Shown here: in pieces, positions 8,922 to 16,139 of the stretch
Layout: each line of letters starts with the position of its first letter
How positions within the stretch are numbered: the first letter of the stretch is position 1
Source: UBA6107 sp964533735
Lineage (GTDB): Bacteria > Chloroflexota > Anaerolineae > Anaerolineales > Anaerolineaceae
Direction of reading: 5' to 3'
Assembly: GCA_964533735.1 (NCBI GenBank)
Contig: CAZHMD010000008.1
Coordinates: 67,933 to 131,932 of the forward strand
Length of the DNA: 64,000 nt
The notes under the pieces: generated by a model
The model's database searches: none
What the model was told of the DNA's origin: nothing
What the model saw: the letters and a program-made list of their open reading frames with translations, nothing else
Translations under genes and position numbers: made by a program

Positions 8922-11186
8922 GTGTACGATATCAACCTTTACACCATCCACCTTTCAAGTAACGAAGAACGCGATAACCTGCCAGGCTTGATCGCGATGC
9001 CGCCTCCCAAACGCTCAGCACGTGGGCGGGAGAATGATCAATTATTCGCATTTATCATGCTCGAGGGCGCTTCGACGATTTCGGATAAAAGCCTGCAAGC
9101 CTGGATGCTGAAAAAGGGTGAAGAATACTATCAGACCGCAGGCACGGTTACTTTTGCCATGCGCACAATGATGGAAAAGATCAACCAGGAGATGCTTGAC
9201 CGGAATATCAAGCGGGCAAAGGATGGAGCTCAACTTACAGCATTACTGAGTCTTGTGGTTGTAAAGCGCAATTTGTTGTACCTCGCCTCGGCTGGCAATT
9301 CAAAATCCTTTTATGTCTCTGACCAGGAATCCATTGAAATTATTGGTGAAGGGCAGCCGCGCGGATTGGGTTTAAATGAATCTCTCCCCATCCGCTTCAC
9401 CCAGAAGGAAGTGCAGGCAAATGACATCCTGCTTCTCGCTCCGCAGTCCATTGAATCCTGGACCTCTGAATCCCTGGCAGGCAGTAATACCCTTTCCATT
9501 GAAAGCTTGTCCCGGCGGCTCTTCAACCAATCAGGAACTGATCTTAAGGCTGCGTTCCTTAAATTCATCCCCGGCAGGGGATCTATTTCAACCATGCCCA
9601 TATACCGCACCCAATCTGTTACCAGTGTCCAACCAAGGGAAGAATCGCGAAGTGTCGTCCCGACCGCTGCTGATGAAAATGAAAAGCCTGCAGTTCCGGT
9701 TGTGGAATCACAAATAATCCCCGGAGCTACTTTTGAACCTCTTTCACGCCCTCAGAATAGTTCCAGGCGGACGGCTGATCAGGCTTCGATAGAAGCGAAC
9801 GCTGAAAAACCTAAAAGGACTACTCCTGCCCATAAACCTGTCCTCCTTTCTCCGCGCACCAAGGTGGCAATTGGAAAAACAGCTCAATCCACGCTTAATT
9901 TCTGGGAATCAACCAAGAGCCACATCTTTCTCTTCCTGAGGAAACTACTCCCCGGGCTGGTGGATGAACCTGTTAAATTAAACAAACCAGTCTTGATCTT
10001 CATTGCCCTGGCAATCCCACTCCTGTTTGGTTTGATTGCCGGGAGTGTCTACATCAGCAAAGGTAAAGCCCGCGAATTTGATGCTTCCCTCATCCAGGCG
10101 CAGCAGTATGTACTCCAAGCGGAGGCGACAGTAAACGACGAACCCTCGCGTCTGGCAAGTTTGCAGCAGGCCATGTTCTGGCTGGAAAAGGCTGGTGAAT
10201 ACGGCGATTCGGAAAACCTGGATACGCTTACTTCCCAGGTACGAACTTCGCTTGATCAACTGCAGGGCATCAAACGCCTGGAATTAACGCCTTTATTCAA
10301 TGATGATCTTCCTGGAAACGCCAGAATTACCCAAATGGTGGCCACCAATTCGGACGTCTACTTATTGGATGAGACCTCCGGCACAGTGAAGAGATACTAC
10401 CTAAGCGGCAGTGAGTATCTGGCAGATTCAAGCTTTGACTGCGGTTACAATCCAAAGAACATTCTCAGCCCGATAGGTAAGCTGGTGGATATGGTTCCTG
10501 CTCCCACGGGGAACTCTTTCCGCGCGGCGGTTATGGTAATTGACGGGGCTGGAGCGATCGAGTATTGCATCCCCGGAGAATCTGGCATCACCGGCATGCT
10601 CACACCGCCAGACGCCGGCTGGATCTCACTCAAATCCATCTCTCTTTACCAGGGTCACCTGTATATTTTGGACACTGGCGGGAATGCTGTATATCGTTAC
10701 ACCGGCAACGGAATCCAATTCGACGAAAAACCCACATTGTTTTTTGACAATCAGATCCCGGCTTTAGCAATGGCCTTTGATATTGAGGTCAATGGCGAAG
10801 AATTGTACATTTTGCGCACAGACGGCGAAATGGTGGAGTGTACCTACAGCCCGCTCAAGGATTACAAGTTGACAGAATGTACTGACCCGGCACCTTACGG
10901 TGATATGCGTACCGGTGCGCAGCCTCAACCCATCCACTTCCCTGAGACCAATTTCGTGCAATTGAGGATGACCCCTTCCCCGGATTCGTCACTTTATATT
11001 TTGGATGCCAAAACCAAAGCGGTTTATCATTTCAGCCTTCAGCGAAATTTACAGAAGATCATCCATCCCATTCTGCGTGATGGTGAAGATATTGCCAGAA
11101 TGACTCCTTCGGCTCTGGCAATCTCCACCGGCCGTATGGCCTTTGTGGCATTTGAAAATAAAGTCTATTTTTCTCCGCTTCCGTAA
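8922..11186 (+). CDS. PP2C-like phosphatase domain fused to membrane segment and extracytoplasmic propeller-like domain
   Basis: 754 residues from a GTG start with GAGGA seven bases upstream. Residues 1-220 resemble the PPM/PP2C fold (GRENDQLFAFI, AQLTALLSLVV, LLYLASAGNSKSFYV, DILLLAPQSIES), the pattern of Chloroflexota and cyanobacterial PP2C-like proteins. The usual metal-binding Asp pair is not clearly conserved, so activity is uncertain. A low-complexity linker (about 225-320) leads to one membrane segment (about 356-378), a short helical coil, and about 330 residues of repeated beta strands (YLLDETSGTVKRYYLSG, LYILDTGGNAVYRY, LYILDAKTKAVYHF) like NHL/YWTD-type propeller blades. Topology would place the phosphatase inside and the propeller outside. 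A TATAAT box stands at 8885. Confidence 0.75.
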   Translation: MYDINLYTIHLSSNEERDNLPGLIAMPPPKRSARGRENDQLFAFIMLEGASTISDKSLQAWMLKKGEEYYQTAGTVTFAMRTMMEKINQEMLDRNIKRAKDGAQLTALLSLVVVKRNLLYLASAGNSKSFYVSDQESIEIIGEGQPRGLGLNESLPIRFTQKEVQANDILLLAPQSIESWTSESLAGSNTLSIESLSRRLFNQSGTDLKAAFLKFIPGRGSISTMPIYRTQSVTSVQPREESRSVVPTAADENEKPAVPVVESQIIPGATFEPLSRPQNSSRRTADQASIEANAEKPKRTTPAHKPVLLSPRTKVAIGKTAQSTLNFWESTKSHIFLFLRKLLPGLVDEPVKLNKPVLIFIALAIPLLFGLIAGSVYISKGKAREFDASLIQAQQYVLQAEATVNDEPSRLASLQQAMFWLEKAGEYGDSENLDTLTSQVRTSLDQLQGIKRLELTPLFNDDLPGNARITQMVATNSDVYLLDETSGTVKRYYLSGSEYLADSSFDCGYNPKNILSPIGKLVDMVPAPTGNSFRAAVMVIDGAGAIEYCIPGESGITGMLTPPDAGWISLKSISLYQGHLYILDTGGNAVYRYTGNGIQFDEKPTLFFDNQIPALAMAFDIEVNGEELYILRTDGEMVECTYSPLKDYKLTECTDPAPYGDMRTGAQPQPIHFPETNFVQLRMTPSPDSSLYILDAKTKAVYHFSLQRNLQKIIHPILRDGEDIARMTPSALAISTGRMAFVAFENKVYFSPLP

Positions 11187-11222
11187 CTAAATTCCAGAAC
11201 TGCACAAAAAGGAAACTGGCTG

Positions 11223-12332
11223 ATGAATTTCCTGGATCAGATCGACCAACCCGCACTTCTGCTGGATGAGGATATTGCCCGCCGCAACATTGACCGCATG
11301 GTAGTTAAAGCAATGCGCAGCGGTGTGAAATTCCGCCCTCATTTTAAGACTCATCAATCAGCCGAAATCGGTCAGTGGTTTCGCGATAAAGGGATTGAAC
11401 AAATTACTGTCTCCAGTGTGGAAATGGCGGAATACTTCGCGAACAATGGCTGGCAGGATATTACCATTGCCTTCTCGCTGAACATCCGTCAACTGGAACG
11501 CATCCGCAAACTAGCGCAAATGATCCGACTGCAGGTATTGGTCGAAAGCTCTGAGGGAATCCAAAGTATTGCGAGCCTTACAGGTTGTTCCCTGGGGGTG
11601 TGGTTGAAGATCGATGTGGGCAACAACCGCACCGGGTTGGATTGGCAGCAGATTGACCAGGTAAAAGAACTCTGCGACCAGGTGAAGCGCGCTCCGAATC
11701 TGCAATTGCAGGGGCTCCTCACTCACTCCGGAAATACCTATCGGGCGCGTACCAAGCCTGAAGTGTGTTCCATCTTCCGTGAAGGCATCGACCGCCTCGA
11801 GCATCTGAAACTGGCTCTGGAGGATCACGGTTTAAAATATATTTTACTTTCCGTGGGAGATACTCCCGGGTGCACATTGTGCGACGATTGGTCAAGTGTG
11901 TATGAAGTACGACCTGGGAATTTTATTTTCTACGATGCACAGCAATTCATCGCCGGGGTATGCGAGTTCCAGGATATTGCAGTTGCCCTGGCATGCCCGG
12001 TGGTGGCCAAACACCTCTTGCGGCGTGAAGTGGTGGTATACGGCGGCGCTATTCACCTTTCCAAGGATTACGTGGAAATCAACGGTCAAAAATCTTACGG
12101 TTTAGTTGCCCTGCAGGATGGCAGCCGCTGGGGAGCGCCGATTGCTGGAGCAATAGTGAAGGGCTTATCGCAGGAGCACGGGGTCATCAAACTCCAGGGA
12201 TCTGAATTTGAGCACATCAAAATCGGAGATTTGTTGTTCATCCTGCCGGCGCATTCCTGCCTGACTGTACAGGTGATGCAGAAGTACCGTACCCTTACGG
12301 GCAAGGTTATTTCAACCTTGAATCAATCCTGA
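11223..12332 (+). CDS. D-serine dehydratase / D-threonine aldolase family PLP enzyme
   Basis: 369 residues of the fold-type III (alanine-racemase-like) DSD1 family. The PLP lysine is in RPHFKTH (about residue 41). The C-terminal metal site is PAHSC: the His-x-Cys pair is typical of zinc-dependent D-serine dehydratases, whereas D-threonine aldolases carry His-x-Asp. Expected reaction: removal or cleavage of a D-amino acid in the cytoplasm, for example D-serine to pyruvate and ammonia. Start: ATG at 11223 gives MNFLDQIDQPALLLDED, the family opening; the ribosome-binding site is weak (GGAAACTGGC). It follows the PP2C-like gene by 36 bases and is convergent with the site-2 protease. Confidence 0.85.
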   Translation: MNFLDQIDQPALLLDEDIARRNIDRMVVKAMRSGVKFRPHFKTHQSAEIGQWFRDKGIEQITVSSVEMAEYFANNGWQDITIAFSLNIRQLERIRKLAQMIRLQVLVESSEGIQSIASLTGCSLGVWLKIDVGNNRTGLDWQQIDQVKELCDQVKRAPNLQLQGLLTHSGNTYRARTKPEVCSIFREGIDRLEHLKLALEDHGLKYILLSVGDTPGCTLCDDWSSVYEVRPGNFIFYDAQQFIAGVCEFQDIAVALACPVVAKHLLRREVVVYGGAIHLSKDYVEINGQKSYGLVALQDGSRWGAPIAGAIVKGLSQEHGVIKLQGSEFEHIKIGDLLFILPAHSCLTVQVMQKYRTLTGKVISTLNQS

Positions 12333-12342
12333 TTTATACAGC

Positions 12343-13545
12343 TTAGAACATCACACTCAATGGAACGGGAATGAAGGTCAGCACGAAGATGACCAGTGCG
12401 ATGATCCCGAGAAGCTTACGTTTGCCATCCAGCGGCGTGATCTGGTCCAACGGCTCAGCATAATTGCGTCCGAAGAAAAAGAGCAAAACAGCCCAAAGCC
12501 ACCATCCTGACCATAAAAATCCCATCCCCAGTAAAAATGCCAGGAGAAATGGATAAATCCTCCTGCTGGTTTTCGTTCCAAAAAGCAGGTGGAAAATGTG
12601 CCCGCCATCCAACTGACCGGCCGGGATGAGATTGAGCGAAGTCACAAGCAATCCAGCCCAGCCCGCCCAGGCTACCGGGTGGATCATTACATCCAATCCG
12701 CCTAATGGGAAGGGACGTGCCGTAAAGAAATACTTCAGCCAATACAACAGGGGAGAAACACCGCCATAACTGGCAGGTTGGGGCAGCAGTTGATCGAATC
12801 GCAGCCATTTGAGCAGGAGATAGGTGAGCGAGTTGCCCTCGATTTGAAATCCCTGTCCCTCCGGAAATGTCAACGGAATAGGCTGGACATGAGAGAGAGA
12901 AAGTCCAATGACAATGACGACAATGGAAACAATATACCCGGCGATGGGACCTGCGACAGCAATATCCATCAAGACCCGCCTGTTCCGCGGGGGTTCCTTC
13001 ATGTTAATGAACGCGCCCATAGTGCCGAGTGGAGAAAAAGGCATGGGGATGAAGAATGGCAGGCTGACCTTCACCTTGTGTGCCCGACCGGCGAAGTAAT
13101 GACCGAATTCATGGGTACCCAGGATAGCCAGCAGCGCGACCGCAAATGGCCATCCGGTCTGGAGGATGAGCACGGCTGCCTTAATTGGATCGGTTGGCAG
13201 ATCTTCGGTAAGGTTAAATAACCCTCCCGCGATCACCACACTGATCACTGTCAGGATAAACATCAATAGATTGATGGATGCCTTGCCGGCTTTCGGCGTA
13301 GGGAGCGCCTGGACCAGGAGGATTGATTGCAGATCTCCCTCTTCACGGAAGAGAGGCGTAAGCTGGTATGGCTTGAGCCAATCTGTTAATTGGGCGTACG
13401 CCTGGATAGAGTCAATACCAACGAGTCTTCCGCGATAGCGCATCAAGAATCCCAGTTGGGCAGAACCCTGGGTGATGTCTTGGATGGTAAAAATGCGCCT
13501 GATCAGCGCATCAATAACTTCCTGTTTGTCAAAAATATCGCTCAT
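12343..13545 (-). CDS. Site-2 protease family M50 membrane metalloprotease
   Basis: About 400 residues. The HEFGH zinc motif lies near residue 147 in a membrane helix, and the second motif NLIPAGQLDGGH near the C-terminus supplies the third ligand. Six or more hydrophobic segments are present. An N-terminal soluble domain of about 100 residues (DVIDALIRR-type helices, then FREEGDLQSILLVQA) precedes the membrane part; this layout occurs in the plant EGY/cyanobacterial-like S2P group. The ATG at 13545 has AGAGG six bases before it; an ATG two codons earlier (13551) is possible. S2P enzymes cut transmembrane anti-sigma factors or signal remnants; no partner gene is adjacent. The selC tRNA lies 29 bases upstream on the same strand. 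Confidence 0.88.
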   Translation of the reverse strand: MSDIFDKQEVIDALIRRIFTIQDITQGSAQLGFLMRYRGRLVGIDSIQAYAQLTDWLKPYQLTPLFREEGDLQSILLVQALPTPKAGKASINLLMFILTVISVVIAGGLFNLTEDLPTDPIKAAVLILQTGWPFAVALLAILGTHEFGHYFAGRAHKVKVSLPFFIPMPFSPLGTMGAFINMKEPPRNRRVLMDIAVAGPIAGYIVSIVVIVIGLSLSHVQPIPLTFPEGQGFQIEGNSLTYLLLKWLRFDQLLPQPASYGGVSPLLYWLKYFFTARPFPLGGLDVMIHPVAWAGWAGLLVTSLNLIPAGQLDGGHIFHLLFGTKTSRRIYPFLLAFLLGMGFLWSGWWLWAVLLFFFGRNYAEPLDQITPLDGKRKLLGIIALVIFVLTFIPVPLSVMF

Positions 13546-13573
13546 AGTCATCCTCTAACTAACAATAAATAGG

Positions 13574-13667
13574 CGGGAATGCATGGGAGTCGAACCCACC
13601 GCGGCCCGCAAAGCGACCCGCCGACGATTTTGAAGATCGAGGAACCCACCGGGGCCCATCCATTCCC
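13574..13667 (-). tRNA. selC: tRNA-Sec (anticodon TCA)
   Basis: 94 nt. The acceptor is GGGAATG paired with CATTCCC plus an eighth position that is a G:G mismatch, with discriminator G73 as in all tRNA-Sec. The D-stem has 6 bp (GGGCCC/GGGTTC with two G-U). The anticodon loop is CTTCAAA, giving TCA, which reads UGA. A long variable arm with a stem of about 8 bp (GCGGGTCGC...GCGGGCCGC) follows, then the T-arm with TTCGACT as in E. coli selC. No CCA is encoded. It belongs to the machinery that inserts selenocysteine co-translationally; selA, selB and selD are not in the window. An own promoter sits directly in front. Confidence 0.95.
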
Positions 13668-13673
13668 AGGTTA

Positions 13674-13702
13674 AGAATACCCTTTGACGGAATAATTGAC
13701 AA
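13674..13702 (-). promoter_or_regulatory. Sigma-70-type promoter of selC
   Basis: On the minus strand TTGTCA (13697-13702), a 17-base spacer and TATTCT (13674-13679) end six bases before the first tRNA base, so transcription would begin at or next to the mature 5' end. Confidence 0.7.
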
Positions 13703-13724
13703 GGATTTGGTTGGTCCAGGATGG

Positions 13725-14276
13725 TTAATTCAGGAAAACTGGCGGAATTACCGTGAGAATCCAGGGCGTCAGGGCGCAATAACCCCACGCAAACAATGCG
13801 CCAAGGATAATACCGGCAAATATGTCTGAAAAGTAATGTACTCCCATACCCACGCGTGCCAGGCTGACCAGGATTGCCCAGACAATCAAGGCTGCTCCTA
13901 TCCAGGAATACCCCAGCAGCAGCATGAGCGTACCCAACATCATCGTTCTGGCGGCATGCCCGGATGGAAAGGAGTGGGGGTCGGAATTGCGATAGATGGC
14001 TCCCCATGTTCCTTCAGGACGCTGGCGTTTGATGAGAAATTTAATCGAAAGGACCAGCAACGCTAAAACAATGACTGCGATTGCCAGCATTGAAGTGAGC
14101 TTGCGCCACTCGCCGCTGGTGAAAAACCACAGGAAGGCGAGAAGCAAGACGATGAACCAGGAATCACCGGAGTGGGCAAAAAAAGTACCGATCCGGCGCA
14201 TCCAAATTTGACCATCGTGGATTCGCAGCGAGTCGGTGAGTTTTACATCAAACGTGAGGATTTTCCGCCAAAGCAT
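13725..14276 (-). CDS. PAP2-family phosphatase
   Basis: 183 residues with all three PAP2 motifs: KFLIKRQRP, PSGHA, and LARVGMGVHYFSD (the first residue of motif three is Leu-Ala instead of Ser-Arg spacing, but the Arg, His and Asp are present). About five hydrophobic segments. Members dephosphorylate membrane lipid phosphates such as undecaprenyl pyrophosphate or phosphatidate at the outer face. It ends about 20 bases before the selC promoter. The upstream NTP-transferase gene ends nine bases from its start, so they may share a transcript. Confidence 0.88.
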   Translation of the reverse strand: MLWRKILTFDVKLTDSLRIHDGQIWMRRIGTFFAHSGDSWFIVLLLAFLWFFTSGEWRKLTSMLAIAVIVLALLVLSIKFLIKRQRPEGTWGAIYRNSDPHSFPSGHAARTMMLGTLMLLLGYSWIGAALIVWAILVSLARVGMGVHYFSDIFAGIILGALFAWGYCALTPWILTVIPPVFLN

Positions 14277-14285
14277 TTGTAAATT

Positions 14286-15047
14286 TTACCGCAGCAAATC
14301 GGCTTCCACCATTTCAAATTGGAAAGGTTTATCCACGTCCATGCCAATTTCTGCAAATGGAACGCGCACCGCCCTGCCGGTGATCCCCAGGCGTTTGCAC
14401 ACCCTTTTTACAGCCTCGTTAAGCGTTAACCGGCGCAGGAGAATGAGTAAAAGTGTGCCCAGCCCAATCATGGCGGCTTGCCTTAATGGACTCTTGCGTA
14501 GGCTGATCAACTCCTTCCACATGGCATTAGGGTCCAGCGCGGCGCGTTTGCTGAAACAGTTGAGATCACCCCCGCATACCTGAACATCTTTAACTTTGAG
14601 GAATGTCCTGTGCGAGCCCGGGTAGCGATTTTCAATGACATCGCGCTCTACCACGCTGTAATAGATGTCTACTTCACGGGCAGAATATTGTTTGATCATG
14701 GCTTCGACAATATCCGCATTGATGGCAGGTATATCTGCGGAGATCGAGACCACATGTGTGTCCTCGGGATGCAGTTCCTGGAGGGTTTTCGCGCCTTGTT
14801 GAATATTGTCCATGAGCGCACCGCCATCAGGCAGAGTAACAAGGGGTTTCCGGCAGGTTAATCCGGAAATGTCTTCGATCCCGATCAGCACGACAGTCCC
14901 CACCGAAGGAGCATTACTGACGGCATCCAGCACCCATTGAACCATCGGCTGGCCGGCAATCTCGAGCATTGATTTTAATTTACCCCCAGTCAACTCGGAC
15001 AACGCATCGTCGGAAGAGGCTCCGCCGGCGAGAATGATCACATCCAT
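14286..15047 (-). CDS. MobA-like nucleotidyltransferase
   Basis: 253 residues. The N-terminus VIILAGGASSDDALSEL...GGKLKSMLEIAGQPMVQWVLDA is the GT-A type NTP-transferase fold: LAGG binds the nucleotide phosphate, the Lys follows, and SADIPAIN near residue 95 holds the metal-binding Asp. These enzymes charge a sugar, a molybdopterin or a small acceptor with a nucleotide. The C-terminal part (KRAALDPNAMWKELISLRKSPL...) is characteristic of the NTP-transferase domain-containing proteins of Chloroflexota, not of true MobA, so the acceptor is unknown. Only one base separates it from the next gene upstream; the two are surely one operon. Confidence 0.75.
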   Translation of the reverse strand: MDVIILAGGASSDDALSELTGGKLKSMLEIAGQPMVQWVLDAVSNAPSVGTVVLIGIEDISGLTCRKPLVTLPDGGALMDNIQQGAKTLQELHPEDTHVVSISADIPAINADIVEAMIKQYSAREVDIYYSVVERDVIENRYPGSHRTFLKVKDVQVCGGDLNCFSKRAALDPNAMWKELISLRKSPLRQAAMIGLGTLLLILLRRLTLNEAVKRVCKRLGITGRAVRVPFAEIGMDVDKPFQFEMVEADLLR

Positions 15048-15048
15048 A

Positions 15049-15966
15049 TTAAAACTCCTTCACCTGTGGGTGGAGTGGTATTTCGCGGATAGCTTTTTCC
15101 ATCACTTCGAAGTAATTACCCGGGTTGGCATAATCCACCGGCTCTGTCCGACCGAGTGCAGCCACGATGGCAGCTTCCATCATGTTGGTCCCGAAGGAGC
15201 GGCCGTCCAGGATCGGGGTGGTGGTGATCAGAAACTTGATGCCGGCTTGCTTAAAGAATTCCTGGTCAGCTGGTGTGGTTGTGTTGGTAACGATCACCCG
15301 TCCGGGCAGTTTTTCGGGCATGTACTTCCATAGGTAATGGCAGTCCCCCGCCACAACTGTTGCCCAGTTAAAGTACTTATCAAATTTCGGAGAGCGGATG
15401 TTTTGTTTTTCCCCGGTGGGATAGATCCATTCAAAGGGGAGGCGGCTCATCAAGGGTAATAGGGCATTTGCCATTGAGCGCACTTGTTTCTCGGAGCGTA
15501 ATGGTACAGAAAGACCCATGGCAAACATCAGGTCGCCAAAAATCACCGCGTAGTCATCATCCAAAAATGCCTGGGCACTCCCCCAGCGGTCCAGCGCCAC
15601 CGCCACGAACGCCCTTTTTTCTTTCAGGTATCCACCGAGATCTTCATTGATCACTTGTGTGATCTTTTTCTCTAGGGTCATTTTCAAACCAGTGCCATCC
15701 ACGACAGGGGTTTTCTTTACCCCATGGATCAAGGATTGCACGGAATGCATGGTTGACCACTTATCACCCATCATGATGCCCAACAAAGCGCCGCCCACAC
15801 CAAACGCATCCACTTTCCCATCCAAATCACTGTACAACGCGGCGGCTTTTTTCATATCGCCGTCCGTGCCGATGCGCTCGATCAGTACCTTTTCACCGAG
15901 GAGTTCTACTTCTACAGCTTTGTCGCGAGTGGAAGAACCGATACTGATACTGACAGCTCTCTTCAT
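15049..15966 (-). CDS. Quinate-5-dehydrogenase-like conserved protein
   Basis: 305 residues beginning MKRAVSISIGSSTRDKAVEVELLGE. Proteins of this pattern in Thermus, Deinococcus and Chloroflexota are usually labelled quinate 5-dehydrogenase, but I do not see a clear GxGxxG dinucleotide motif, so the label is weak. Conserved-looking blocks are GTDGDMKKAAALYSDLDGKVDAFGVGG and a C-terminal ITTTPILDGRSFGTNMMEA. The ATG at 15966 is preceded by AAGGAGC with a four-base spacer, which decides the start over the TTG one codon earlier. It is coupled to the MobA-like gene, suggesting a joint pathway not identifiable here. Confidence 0.6.
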   Translation of the reverse strand: MKRAVSISIGSSTRDKAVEVELLGEKVLIERIGTDGDMKKAAALYSDLDGKVDAFGVGGALLGIMMGDKWSTMHSVQSLIHGVKKTPVVDGTGLKMTLEKKITQVINEDLGGYLKEKRAFVAVALDRWGSAQAFLDDDYAVIFGDLMFAMGLSVPLRSEKQVRSMANALLPLMSRLPFEWIYPTGEKQNIRSPKFDKYFNWATVVAGDCHYLWKYMPEKLPGRVIVTNTTTPADQEFFKQAGIKFLITTTPILDGRSFGTNMMEAAIVAALGRTEPVDYANPGNYFEVMEKAIREIPLHPQVKEF

Positions 15967-16042
15967 CAATGCTCCTTGTACGCGTTTAATAATGAACTGT
16001 TAGTTCAAAATTGATCTACTGCTCAGTTAAGATATATGTTAA

Positions 16043-16070
16043 GTGACTTGAGGGCAGGATACTATATAAT
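16043..16070 (+). promoter_or_regulatory. Sigma-70-type promoter of permuted binding-protein gene
   Basis: GTGACT (16043-16048), 16-base spacer and a perfect TATAAT (16065-16070), about 70 bases before the ATG. The same GTGACT hexamer recurs in front of the hydrogenase operon. Confidence 0.55.
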
Positions 16071-16139
16071 GTAAAGTAACTTCCTGCAACGTATTTAAAA
16101 ATGTTTCAGTTAATATAACCCATTACGCGAGAAAAAGAG

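Noticed and set aside
13574..13667. Plain serine tRNA
   Set aside because: The anticodon is TCA in a CTTCAAA loop with G73 and selC-like T-arm and long variable arm.
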